Made by a program: the position numbers and the translations under genes. The notes under the pieces were generated by a model. The model was not told where the DNA came from and searched no databases. It saw nothing but the letters and a program-made list of their open reading frames with translations. Positions 21,642-30,336 of a DNA stretch of 35,012 bases are shown here, piece by piece. This DNA is from a virus. Numbering within the stretch: the first letter of the stretch is position 1; each line of letters starts with the position of its first letter. Where the stretch lies: positions 1-35,012 of the IMG/VR virus record IMGVR_UViG_3300030406_003319; one strand, 5' to 3'.

Positions 21642-21757
21642 ACCTCATAACCAGCTATAGACCATCCACCATCACAGCTACCAAGCAAGACTAAACCTCC
21701 TAGCACAATAATTAAAAATGCTAGTATAGAAACGTAATCTTTCCAATCTTCATTCAA
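21638..21757 (-). CDS. Possible small lipoprotein / membrane peptide, 39 aa
   Basis: A short frame starting at TTG 21757, overlapping the end of the upstream gene, and ending in an ATGA overlap with the gene at 21641. It has a hydrophobic stretch (I-L-A-F-L-I-I-V-L-G-G-L-V-L-L, about 11-25) ending in L-L-G-S-C28, which resembles a lipobox. The N terminus is acidic rather than basic, which is unusual for a signal peptide. It could be an outer-membrane spanin subunit or simply a membrane peptide. The non-ATG start lowers confidence. Confidence 0.5.
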   Translation of the reverse strand: MNEDWKDYVSILAFLIIVLGGLVLLGSCDGGWSIAGYEV

Positions 21758-22082
21758 CGTCTGAAGTCCAATCTGTTTTAGCTAATATGTTCATAATTTG
21801 ACTGTGAGAGTATTTGTCATATGAAGCAAATACTTCAGGATCGTTATCAGGCTCATTGTCGCAAGCAAACTTTAGTAATGCTTTTGAGCTATCTCCAGTC
21901 TCGCCATTGTTCTTTCTAAGTGTTTCTTTGCTAGATTGTATAGCGTTGTCGATGAGAGCATTAGAGCCATCTTCCTCATTGTCCGCTGCATCAATATCTG
22001 CAACTGGCACAATCATATATGCTCTGTGCGACCATCTACCACTATAGTCATCTGACCATCTGTTTGTTACTTCTTCACTCAT
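21750..22082 (-). CDS. Hypothetical protein, 110 aa
   Basis: An acidic, soluble protein with Trp-rich N terminus (R-W-S-D-D-Y-S-G-R-W-S-H-R-A-Y) and a helical, polar remainder. It follows the LamG fibre gene by 9 bp. I have seen similar short proteins near marine phage fibres but do not know a function. It might be a fibre accessory or chaperone; that is context only. Confidence 0.65.
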   Translation of the reverse strand: MSEEVTNRWSDDYSGRWSHRAYMIVPVADIDAADNEEDGSNALIDNAIQSSKETLRKNNGETGDSSKALLKFACDNEPDNDPEVFASYDKYSHSQIMNILAKTDWTSDVE

Positions 22083-22091
22083 AATTTTCCT

Positions 22092-25000
22092 CTAAGGTAT
22101 TGTTGTTGAACGATTAGTATCACCTTTTGCATATCCGTTAGGTTCTGCGTTTGGTGAACTTTTTAAATCTGATGATTCTGTATTGGTAGCAGTACCATGA
22201 TTTGAGTTTCCACTTCTATCGTAGATAGTACCATTACCCACATCACTTAATCCTGTTTTAGCATCTAAAGCACTCATTGCCCAATAACCTTTTAGATTAT
22301 CTGAGTAACTATCAAGTAGGTTACTATGTCTACCTGCTGTGTAAATTGCTAATACTTCTGTGCTACTAAGTTCTTTGTTCCAAATAGCTGTTTGCCCTAT
22401 CTCTACAACACCATAACTAGCACCTGCTGACCTTCTTAAAGCTCCTATTGCTTGATTATCTAAATTAGAAGTAAAACCACCCGATGTTCCCGAACTCTCA
22501 GATGATTCATTTATAACTCCATTTACATATAATGACCTACTTGATGTAGATGCAAAAACAGCTACTACATGATGCCAAGTATCTGCTGATAAAGCACCCG
22601 ATACTTTGTTATATATTCCACTACTCCTATCTATCATTGTAAATTTGCTTGTAGCATTTGACCAAAAAATTGCTTTGTATTCAGAATCTGTATTTATATC
22701 AGCAATAGAAAATATATATGCAGTTTGACCACTAAGAGGCTTTACCCAAGCAGACACAGAAAAAGGATAAGTGCTTACAGATTGAGGTATGTCTATATAT
22801 TCATCTGTACCACCAAAATCAAAATAGTTATACGCAGAATTTAATCCTGCAAGAAAAGATTGATCAGGGAGAACTGAGGAATAGACTAAATCACTTGAGT
22901 CTTGATTTGTCATTGTGCCGACATTGCCTTGTACTTCTTTGATGCTAATGCTTGATAATGTTCCTATAAATGATTGAGAACGAAGCGTAATAATGCCATC
23001 TTGGTTTGGAACTGCATAATTAGTAAATGTGCCTACACCACCTATTGATGATGATATTCCAAAATTAATTCCAAATGTAGCAGAACCACCTTGATGAGTT
23101 AATCCACCACTTGTATATGCAGAACACACAACTACTATTTTATATACTTTTGATGTATCCCAAGTAACATTATCTGCTATAACATAATAATCACTACCAA
23201 CACTACCGCCATTTACAACCATTTCTCCGTTAAATGTAGTAAGCGAAGATAAACTGCTTGGTACTGTTACACCTGTCCCATCACTAAAATCGTGTGTTAA
23301 TGTTTCAGCTCCCAACACAGGCTCATTTACATCTATGATGGCAGGGTGAGTATCACTTAGGTCTGCTGATTGGAAAACTTTTTGTACACTAAAGTTTTTT
23401 AAATTATATACATCTGTTCCTGTGCGATTACCCATTCTTAAAAATGATGGAATAGAATAACCAAGATTTGTTATTTTATTAATAAAAGTAAATGTTTGAT
23501 ACTCACTTGTAAGTGAAATATTAGTAGCAGGAAACACATATTGATTTACATCATACCATCTTACAGTTTCACCAACTCCACTTCCATTAGTTACAATTTT
23601 TGCTTGGAATTGTAGTTTTACTATATCACCTACTGCATATCCAAGTGATGTAGAAAGACCAAGATTAGCTAAATTTCCTGTGTTCATTCCTGCATCGTTA
23701 GCACTTGGTATAGTTAATGTTAATTCATCCCCACTTACGGAAATAACTTCTCTATCAACTACCTTTGGCACAAATTGATTTAATCCCCCAAATGTATTTT
23801 CACTTAACTCTTCTCCTGTACTCTCAAATGCACCTAAATCATAACCTGCGACCATTTGTTGTACTATGTCATCTGATGCACCATTTGTGATCGTACCATC
23901 GTTTGAGTTAGAACTTGAATCTGCTATAGTAGGATATGCTTTACTTGTGTCATCGCCCATTCTCCAATAACCAACCAATCCACTAAGTGAAGATTCATCA
24001 TAAGTAATTCCTTTCTGATAGATAGCGTAGATTTCTTCTGCTGATTTGGCTACATTGTAAACTGCTACGCTTGATATACTGCCTAATAATGTATTAGCAT
24101 CATCACCAATAAAATATTCATTTACAGTCCCAATTTGGAAATTAGTTACATCTGTACTGTTAGAAACTTTCTCAACTCCATTAATATAAAGTTTTGTACC
24201 ACTACTACTACTTACACCTACTATATGTATCCACTCATCTGCATATTCTTCTGTAGCATATTGATTATTAGATGTCACTCCATTAGCTTTGACTCTGTAC
24301 ATAATATGATTTTTACCATCACTATTACCTGTACCTGTATGCCATATTTGTACAAAATTATTTGAATCATTTTCAAAAAGTAAAATAGTGTTTACATTTG
24401 AAGATGTATTATCAGTTGGATTTACCCATATTGAAAATGTATGTGTTGAATACAATGCAGAAGATGAGAGAACTATATGGTCATTACTACCATCAAAATC
24501 CACTACAGAAAAGCGATTGTCTCTCATGGGGGTGAATCTGCTCTTTGCAAACTGTGAAATGGTTTGAGCATCGAGTGCTGTTTTGTAAAGTGCAAGATTA
24601 GAAATAGCACCATCAAAATAATGAGCAGAATCAGATGCAAAATGTTTGCCAATTTTTGCAGTTTGGTCAGTTGTTTGAGCAGGTTCACCAACATTTGATA
24701 CAGTTACTTTTAAAACACCATTTTGATATATATATGCTTCATTAGCAGTACCATCAATAGAGATAGCAAAATGATACCAGTCTGTAGTGTTTAATACATC
24801 ACCAAATTCTGCTTTTAATACTCCTGCACTTGTATCTCTTAAAAAATAAAATGGTTTATTATCAGTACCATCATCTATTCCAAGTCCAAATCCTGTACTA
24901 TTTGGTTCTGCGTAACCTACATTAAATATTCTTGCAGTATCTGTATTACCATCGTTTTTTACCCATATAGAAAATGATTTATTTGGACTTTCAACCCAAC

Positions 25001-25736
25001 TTTCTAAATCTGTATTTAAATCCACAAAATCATTCGTGCCGTCAAAGTCTAAGTAGAAATCCTGTCTTGCAATTGATCTATCTTCTTCAGGAAGTGCTTT
25101 GTCTCCTGCTCTAAGCCATAGTTTTAGATTGGAAGTTCTATCTGTAGCGTAAGTAGATGCTTTAGAAAAATCAACTGGCTTAGAGCCAATTTTTGCAATA
25201 TCATCGGAACTTAAAGCAATATCCCAAATAGCAATTTCATCAATGAGTGCATCAATATAAGTATTAGAAAATTTGTCTTTTCCTATTGCAAGAGTTCCAT
25301 CTAAAACTGTGTTAATACCAGTAAAAGAAGAATCTCCACCAGAAGCTACACCATTAATATAATAATTTACTGCATTTGAAGAATAAACAACTGCTATATG
25401 ACACCATTCATTATTTGGAATTGCATCTGTTGAGCCATCTGCTGTATTATTAAATCCTGCCATGTGCAACTTATAACCATCAGAAGCATCACCAATAGAT
25501 ATAAAATTTGATTGATTATTAGAGCTTGTTCCATAGTGAATAATAGCTCTAAAAGCATCAACTCGTGTGTTTTTAATCCAACAAGCAAAAGTTCTTGCAT
25601 TGCTTCCTGAGGGTAATCCTATGTCAGATGTTTCTAAATAATCATTAGAACCATCGAAATTGAAAGAATATTTGTTTGGGAATGCTAAAAGCGCATTGCC
25701 TGCGGTAAGCAGATTGCCTAATTGTAGATTAGGCAT
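22092..25736 (-). CDS. Multi-LamG-domain tail fibre / receptor-binding protein
   Basis: At 1214 residues the largest protein. It contains four concanavalin-like LamG domains, each with F-D-G-(S/T)-(N/D) or F-G-G-T-D at the start, F-(S/A)-x-W-(I/V) and Y-(I/V)-N-G-V or equivalent strands, at about 20-185, 226-395, 408-600 and 968-1180. Between the third and fourth lies a beta region (about 640-935) with carbohydrate-binding-module character. Such proteins bind surface glycans, so this is the best candidate for host recognition. It is transcribed right after the capsid-region genes, not with the tail-tip genes. No transmembrane or chaperone domain is visible. Confidence 0.85.
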   Translation of the reverse strand: MPNLQLGNLLTAGNALLAFPNKYSFNFDGSNDYLETSDIGLPSGSNARTFACWIKNTRVDAFRAIIHYGTSSNNQSNFISIGDASDGYKLHMAGFNNTADGSTDAIPNNEWCHIAVVYSSNAVNYYINGVASGGDSSFTGINTVLDGTLAIGKDKFSNTYIDALIDEIAIWDIALSSDDIAKIGSKPVDFSKASTYATDRTSNLKLWLRAGDKALPEEDRSIARQDFYLDFDGTNDFVDLNTDLESWVESPNKSFSIWVKNDGNTDTARIFNVGYAEPNSTGFGLGIDDGTDNKPFYFLRDTSAGVLKAEFGDVLNTTDWYHFAISIDGTANEAYIYQNGVLKVTVSNVGEPAQTTDQTAKIGKHFASDSAHYFDGAISNLALYKTALDAQTISQFAKSRFTPMRDNRFSVVDFDGSNDHIVLSSSALYSTHTFSIWVNPTDNTSSNVNTILLFENDSNNFVQIWHTGTGNSDGKNHIMYRVKANGVTSNNQYATEEYADEWIHIVGVSSSSGTKLYINGVEKVSNSTDVTNFQIGTVNEYFIGDDANTLLGSISSVAVYNVAKSAEEIYAIYQKGITYDESSLSGLVGYWRMGDDTSKAYPTIADSSSNSNDGTITNGASDDIVQQMVAGYDLGAFESTGEELSENTFGGLNQFVPKVVDREVISVSGDELTLTIPSANDAGMNTGNLANLGLSTSLGYAVGDIVKLQFQAKIVTNGSGVGETVRWYDVNQYVFPATNISLTSEYQTFTFINKITNLGYSIPSFLRMGNRTGTDVYNLKNFSVQKVFQSADLSDTHPAIIDVNEPVLGAETLTHDFSDGTGVTVPSSLSSLTTFNGEMVVNGGSVGSDYYVIADNVTWDTSKVYKIVVVCSAYTSGGLTHQGGSATFGINFGISSSIGGVGTFTNYAVPNQDGIITLRSQSFIGTLSSISIKEVQGNVGTMTNQDSSDLVYSSVLPDQSFLAGLNSAYNYFDFGGTDEYIDIPQSVSTYPFSVSAWVKPLSGQTAYIFSIADINTDSEYKAIFWSNATSKFTMIDRSSGIYNKVSGALSADTWHHVVAVFASTSSRSLYVNGVINESSESSGTSGGFTSNLDNQAIGALRRSAGASYGVVEIGQTAIWNKELSSTEVLAIYTAGRHSNLLDSYSDNLKGYWAMSALDAKTGLSDVGNGTIYDRSGNSNHGTATNTESSDLKSSPNAEPNGYAKGDTNRSTTIP

Positions 25737-25739
25737 TGC

Positions 25740-26039
25740 TTATCCTAAGTATGCGATCACTGAACCACTAGCTAATGTAAAAGCAGTCCAATCACCAAAT
25801 ATTGTTATTCCAGCAGGAAATTCATTGGAAGTATCGATCGCATCACCATTACCACCAGCCGTACCAACGTAGCTACTGCTTGATGGCGTTAGTGTAGTGA
25901 ATGTGGATGCAGTAATGAATTGAATCGCAACAATTTTCTTGCCTGAGATAGCATCTGTACCATCTTCAAATAGGCAACCATTTTGCCCTAATGATACATT
26001 CTGCGATTCTTGAACTGAGTATTTGTGTATGTTTGCCAT
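25740..26039 (-). CDS. Virion protein, head decoration candidate
   Basis: A 99-residue beta-rich protein with N-V-S-L-G-Q-N-G-C-L-F-E-D-G-T-D-A-I-S-G and I-V-A-I-Q-F-I-T, then a Ser/Gly-rich loop and T-I-F-G-D-W-T-A-F-T-L-A-S-G. Similar sequences occur beside marine phage capsid genes. It sits two genes after the major capsid protein, where decoration proteins often lie. A near-ideal ribosome binding site, GGAGAAA, precedes it. Confidence 0.65.
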   Translation of the reverse strand: MANIHKYSVQESQNVSLGQNGCLFEDGTDAISGKKIVAIQFITASTFTTLTPSSSSYVGTAGGNGDAIDTSNEFPAGITIFGDWTAFTLASGSVIAYLG

Positions 26040-26081
26040 ATTTTCTCCATCTCTAAGGTTTGGCGCACCGTGAACGAGACA

Positions 26082-26240
26082 TTAAGATTGTTTTTTCTTA
26101 GCCTTTTTCTTGACTTCCTTAACGATCTTTGGCCCACCGAGCTTATTCTTTTGCACTTCATAGCCTTCATTAACAAGCGCTTGCGCTTTTTCTCTGCTAT
26201 CTACGTTGCAATAATGATTGTCTTTTTTTAATACTATCAT
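26082..26240 (-). CDS. Small basic hypothetical protein, 52 aa
   Basis: The frame is open to 26303, but ATG 26240 (M-I-V-L-K-K-D-N-H-Y-C) has GAAAGA upstream and avoids running through the hairpin after the capsid gene. The protein is alpha/beta (R-E-K-A-Q-A-L-V-N-E-G-Y-E-V) with a Lys-rich tail (V-K-K-K-A-K-K-K). It resembles small head-region proteins seen after major capsid genes. Function unknown. Confidence 0.65.
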   Translation of the reverse strand: MIVLKKDNHYCNVDSREKAQALVNEGYEVQKNKLGGPKIVKEVKKKAKKKQS

Positions 26241-26261
26241 AATAATCTTTCTATATATTGC

Positions 26262-26292
26262 ACTGGGCGATGACAAACCACCACCGCCCAGT
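26262..26292 (-). other. Strong hairpin without U tract after the capsid gene
   Basis: ACTGGGCG (26262-26269) pairs perfectly with CGCCCAGT (26285-26292) around a 15-base loop. It lies 10 bp after the capsid stop. No T run follows on either strand, so it is not a normal terminator. It may stabilise the 3' end of a processed capsid message or act as a processing or pausing site. Confidence 0.55.
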
Positions 26293-26302
26293 ATAGTTAC
26301 CA

Positions 26303-27214
26303 TTACGGATTCAAGAACTCAATTCCTTTAACATGGTTAGAAGTAGTAGCTACACATCCATAGATAATGTCAGCAACAACTTTAGTACCAAGAAAATCAA
26401 CCGAGTATTCTGATTGTATCCTAATGTCCTGTTGAACAGCAACTGCAATCGCGCTCTTATGTACGAGATAACCAGCATGAGTACCAGTACCAGCAGCACT
26501 AGATACTAATGAGCTAGTAAATACTGGAATACCAAATAAGCTTCCAATCTCACCGCGATTCATAGCATCGTTATCTGCACCAAAACCAATGCCAGCAGAT
26601 GAACCAGCAGCAACAAATGCTCTTGAGTTTAGTAGGTCAGCAAAAATCAATGGATTCACGAAGAATGCACATTCATCTCTTGGAATATCATTAGACATTA
26701 ATGTTCCAAGTGCTGTTTCAACATCAGCGTTTGACATAGAATTGTCAGCAGCCAAAGACTGAGTTGTACCTAATCCTTGAAGTTTGGATTCGATTTCTGT
26801 ATCAACTGCTTTTGATAAAGCATATGCCATAGACTGCGCATACTTATCAAAAAGCTGCTCATTAGCCTGAATCATTGCAATGTCTTCAAATAACTTTGCA
26901 GCATAAGTATGCTGGTCAATATTTAAAGCAATTCCAGTTTCAGTGTTCGCAGTATAAGCAACACCATCGTTTGCAACTTTTGTAGCACTTGCAACTTCTT
27001 GGATTGTTGGGATGTTTAATACGTCACCTCTGCCTTGCACCATTGATGAATAATCATCAAAAAATGGTTTTAAGACAAGGTTCTTTTCAAAGTAGCGATA
27101 GATACCATCAGACCATAGTTCAGGAATAAATACATCAAGATGCGATGCATCAGGATTTAGATCACCAACCGCACTACCTTGGGTAGTATCACCACTATAA
27201 TTAGCTAAAGCCAT
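26303..27214 (-). CDS. Major capsid protein
   Basis: Builds the icosahedral head. The 303 residues fit a HK97-fold coat protein: N-terminal P-E-L-W-S-D-G-I-Y-R-Y-F-E-K-N, a central A-K-L-F-E-D-I-A-M-I-Q-A-N spine-helix-like region, R-D-E-C-A-F-F-V-N-P-L-I-F-A-D-L-L, G-S-L-F-G-I-P-V-F-T-S, and a C-terminal strand set ending K-V-V-A-D-I-I-Y-G-C. It follows the scaffold gene directly. No N-terminal scaffold fusion or large insertion is seen. Confidence 0.9.
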   Translation of the reverse strand: MALANYSGDTTQGSAVGDLNPDASHLDVFIPELWSDGIYRYFEKNLVLKPFFDDYSSMVQGRGDVLNIPTIQEVASATKVANDGVAYTANTETGIALNIDQHTYAAKLFEDIAMIQANEQLFDKYAQSMAYALSKAVDTEIESKLQGLGTTQSLAADNSMSNADVETALGTLMSNDIPRDECAFFVNPLIFADLLNSRAFVAAGSSAGIGFGADNDAMNRGEIGSLFGIPVFTSSLVSSAAGTGTHAGYLVHKSAIAVAVQQDIRIQSEYSVDFLGTKVVADIIYGCVATTSNHVKGIEFLNP

Positions 27215-27227
27215 AATTTAGACTTCC

Positions 27228-27785
27228 TTATTTTCTTGCTCGACTGTAGCTTGCAACTATCTTATCCCAATTGCTCATGCGATCTTTCTGATTCATCTTT
27301 GTCCAATCACCTTTGACCTCATTCGCAGGAACAGCAGGATTATTTGCAACAGCTACTTTCGGCGTGTTAACAATTTTACCGTGCAATGCTTGAAGTTTGC
27401 TTAATGGCAAATCCCCAAATGTCTCACGGTCTTCTTCATTAAACTCAGAAAGTATATTATTTCTCATCTGCTCTTCTTGCTGCTTTGCTTGCGCCACAAC
27501 AGGCTCAAGTTCAGCAATTCTTGTCGCACGTTCTTCAGCGAGTGTTTGCCACTCTTGCTGCTTTTCAAGCTCTGCTTGACGTTGCGATTCGATCTGCTTC
27601 TTCAAATCAGCAAGCTCAGATTCTACTTTCTGCGCTCTTTGGCGATATTTTTTTGCATCTGCGATCAATACTCCAACATCGCCCTGTTGGGGTTGATCCT
27701 GCGCTTCTTGAGTCGCTACTCCTTGGCCATCGTTTGCTGGTGTTGGCTCATTACCAGGTACGCTCTGTACACTATCTTCAGACAT
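27228..27785 (-). CDS. Scaffolding protein
   Basis: Guides procapsid assembly and leaves before DNA packaging. The 185 residues have a disordered Gln/Pro-rich start, a long highly charged coiled coil (Y-R-Q-R-A-Q-K-V-E-S-E-L-A-D-L-K and Q-R-Q-A-E-L-E-K-Q), then a basic C terminus (W-D-K-I-V-A-S-Y-S-R-A-R-K), which in scaffolds binds the coat. Position just before the capsid gene is canonical. Confidence 0.85.
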   Translation of the reverse strand: MSEDSVQSVPGNEPTPANDGQGVATQEAQDQPQQGDVGVLIADAKKYRQRAQKVESELADLKKQIESQRQAELEKQQEWQTLAEERATRIAELEPVVAQAKQQEEQMRNNILSEFNEEDRETFGDLPLSKLQALHGKIVNTPKVAVANNPAVPANEVKGDWTKMNQKDRMSNWDKIVASYSRARK

Positions 27786-27797
27786 ACTGTCTCCTAT

Positions 27798-28316
27798 TTA
27801 CACTTTTACCGTGTGGCGTTTGTTAATCTTTTTCACATTATTGCGAATTACATCAGCAAACATTTTGACCACTTCCTTTTCAGCAATTGGTCCTATCTTA
27901 TTATTACGAACGATGACACGCGCCTTATCAGGTCGCTTGATTATGTTCTTACGTTTGCGTGCATTACCAAACTTTCCAAGCTGATTGTCTTTAAGTTTTG
28001 TCGCTTGAAGTTTGTCTTTAATACCATATAAAATTCCTAATTCACCACTTGGAAAACCGCTTCTAATAAAACGAAATGCACCAAGCATTGCACCAGTAAG
28101 TTTTAGATTTGGCGGTTCTACTTGTGTGCTTTTTTGACCTTTCACGGCTTTACCTGATGCTTTATTTTTACGATAACGTGATGTATAAGAAGCAAATGTT
28201 TTACCTTCAAAGTCTACACCCATCTCTGTTTGAGCTTTATGAGCATCTGCTATTTCCTTGCCATGCTTATCAAGGTCTTTTTTTGTAAATCGTAATACTT
28301 TTTGAATCTTTAACAT
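27798..28316 (-). CDS. Basic neck / tail-completion candidate protein
   Basis: The 172 residues are very basic, with F-T-K-K-D-L-D-K-H-G-K-E-I-A-D-A-H at the start, a polar basic loop (S-R-Y-R-K-N-K-A-S-G-K), L-K-L-T-G-A-M-L-G-A-F and I-A-E-K-E-V-V-K-M-F-A-D-V-I. That helical, loop and strand pattern resembles phage virion-morphogenesis neck proteins. ATG 28316 overlaps the upstream stop by one base (TAATG), so it is preferred to 28334. Confidence 0.6.
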   Translation of the reverse strand: MLKIQKVLRFTKKDLDKHGKEIADAHKAQTEMGVDFEGKTFASYTSRYRKNKASGKAVKGQKSTQVEPPNLKLTGAMLGAFRFIRSGFPSGELGILYGIKDKLQATKLKDNQLGKFGNARKRKNIIKRPDKARVIVRNNKIGPIAEKEVVKMFADVIRNNVKKINKRHTVKV

Positions 28317-28984
28317 TATACAAGTGGTATCCATAAATGACGGCAGTTGTATCCACCTCTATCAAGAAATGCGCCTGGTTGCTCTGCTTCTATTTCTACG
28401 CGTGTTAATGGCTGATCATTTAAAAATGTTCTGCATAAATCTCTATTCTTATTATCGCGTGGTCCTTGATAGCGATACAAAGTGCTTTCAGGTAAATCTT
28501 CTGACATTGTAGCGATAACACTTTGCTGATATGTACCTAACGTACTTGTAATAATTGTATCTACTCTTGGAACATCTCTTGCAAGATTGCGTTTAATAAG
28601 GTCTGCTATATCATCTTTACCTAATTTATTTGTAATGCCTTGTGATATACTCATTCTTATGGACTCTCCAATTGTGCCAGTAAGCCTTACAACATTAGAA
28701 CGTTGCATATTTTGTAAAGCTAGGAGTTGATTTTCCGATGTTGCTCCAAAAAATGGAATATCATCCAATAAAGATTCAGTTGCTGCCATGTATGCAGTAA
28801 TTGCATTTCTAGCACCTAAATCTTCGATAAAATATGTACCGATATCGATTGCAGATAGAAAAAGTAATATTTCTTCTACAGATAGACCTTCTTCTTCTAG
28901 TTCTTTGGTATCATCAATAAAATCGTTACTAGCTTGATCGATTGCGCTATTAAAAGCGTCTATGGTATCATCAAGAACCGCCAT
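28316..28984 (-). CDS. Phage head morphogenesis (Mu F / SPP1 gp7-like) protein
   Basis: A 222-residue minor head protein, helical for the first 160 residues, ending with the family signature Y-R-Y-Q-G-P-R-D-N-K-N-R-D-L-C-R and G-G-Y-N-C-R-H-L-W-I-P. That Cys/His-containing C-terminal block is typical of Mu F-like proteins, which associate with the portal. It is encoded immediately after the portal gene, with a 14-bp overlap. Confidence 0.85.
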   Translation of the reverse strand: MAVLDDTIDAFNSAIDQASNDFIDDTKELEEEGLSVEEILLFLSAIDIGTYFIEDLGARNAITAYMAATESLLDDIPFFGATSENQLLALQNMQRSNVVRLTGTIGESIRMSISQGITNKLGKDDIADLIKRNLARDVPRVDTIITSTLGTYQQSVIATMSEDLPESTLYRYQGPRDNKNRDLCRTFLNDQPLTRVEIEAEQPGAFLDRGGYNCRHLWIPLV

Positions 28985-30329
28985 TTTGTAGTCTGTTTAA
29001 TAATCGATTAACCGGTTGGTCTTGCTGCTCAACTTGTTCTTGTTGTGCCTCAAACTCTGCACGTTGTTCAGGACTTGCATCAGGATTCATGTAATCAAAA
29101 TAATCTTGCTTGGTTGCAAGACCAGTTTCAAAACGCCAACTCCACAATGCGATCTCCGTGTCAGGTGTGAGAGCATAATTCGGTTCGAGAAAGTCTACAC
29201 TGTAATCTTCACCGACATCTACGCCTGCTTCTACACGAAGTATTTCTCTATCGATTTTGTAGCGTTTTTGTTCCCAAGGTCGCCATGTATCTTCTTTTTC
29301 GCCAGTGGTGATATCTCTAGCTTCCATCTCTAAGATAGATAAACTAGCTGCACTTGGCGCGTTACCTGAGTCATCTCTAGCAAATTTTGCTCTAATGTGG
29401 TTATTATTTAAGGTTGACTCCACGAAAAAACGTGTCGCGTCCACTATTTCTTGAAGCGAACCACCACTATTGGTTACTCCAAAATTTGCACCTTCCGGCA
29501 GGTAAAGTATCTTGTCTGTCCCAATCTGAATCCTACTAGCATCATCAACGCCAGCAACAAACTTGATGCCCATTGCACCATAACGCACTGCTATCTCAAG
29601 TTCAAACAATGCTACATTTAGCGCTAAGTCAGCCTGCGCAACATCCATAGCGTTCTTTACGCTATTAAAATCACGTATTGGTGGATGCCTATGGCAAAAG
29701 GTAACTGGCATGACACCATATGGATTGATATCGCCATCATTGACGCTTATCTTGCGTCCATGATCATCCAGCAGATAATGCTCGCCCTGGTATCCAGGCC
29801 TAGATTCAGTCCATACTGCATGCATTGGTGCGTCCATCCTGCTGTTGCCTTGAAACTCAATTGGATAGCAAACGCCAATTGGCTGATCTCTGCTATCTCC
29901 AGCAAGAAAGATTGGCGTAAAATGAGATAGTATCTCATATTTTAGTTCTTGCTCCATTTCGCACCATCTTGAGCGAAAGGCCATAGAACCTAACAAGAAT
30001 GTAAGCCTTTCAAGTTGTCTGCGCTGCGCGTTTAGACTGTGGACGTTTATGGAGGCAAGGTAAGTATCCGAAGCGCGCATTCTTGGGGGGCGCTTATATG
30101 TCATAGCTCGTACAGCGCAGACTCTACCAGTTATATTTGAATTTAGCATTGGCGCTTGTCTTAGTGTTTCTGCACTAAAGTAATCGCGCACATAATCATC
30201 GACATTGATACCCTCGTACCAATCCATGAGATAATCGCGCTCTCTTACGCGTTCATCTTCGATGTATCTTAAACTATCTTTTAAACTTTCAGCTATCGCA
30301 CTCTGCGATAAATCAGGAATTGTTACCAT
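28971..30329 (-). CDS. Portal protein
   Basis: Forms the dodecameric ring through which DNA enters and leaves. At 452 residues it has the usual length. It starts with helical segments and W-Y-E-G, then M-L-N-S-N-I-T-G-R-V, V-M-P-V-T-F-C-H-R-H-P-P, a long stem-like helix (A-Q-A-D-L-A-L-N-V-A-L-F-E-L), and a Gln/Glu-rich C terminus. Position between the large terminase and the head morphogenesis gene is the standard order. Confidence 0.88.
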   Translation of the reverse strand: MVTIPDLSQSAIAESLKDSLRYIEDERVRERDYLMDWYEGINVDDYVRDYFSAETLRQAPMLNSNITGRVCAVRAMTYKRPPRMRASDTYLASINVHSLNAQRRQLERLTFLLGSMAFRSRWCEMEQELKYEILSHFTPIFLAGDSRDQPIGVCYPIEFQGNSRMDAPMHAVWTESRPGYQGEHYLLDDHGRKISVNDGDINPYGVMPVTFCHRHPPIRDFNSVKNAMDVAQADLALNVALFELEIAVRYGAMGIKFVAGVDDASRIQIGTDKILYLPEGANFGVTNSGGSLQEIVDATRFFVESTLNNNHIRAKFARDDSGNAPSAASLSILEMEARDITTGEKEDTWRPWEQKRYKIDREILRVEAGVDVGEDYSVDFLEPNYALTPDTEIALWSWRFETGLATKQDYFDYMNPDASPEQRAEFEAQQEQVEQQDQPVNRLLNRLQNGGS

Positions 30330-30336
30330 ATATTTC

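Noticed and set aside
27477-28031. A 184-codon rightward ORF across the scaffold and neck genes
   Set aside because: It is antisense to two well-supported structural genes, and the frame is open because of their codon composition.
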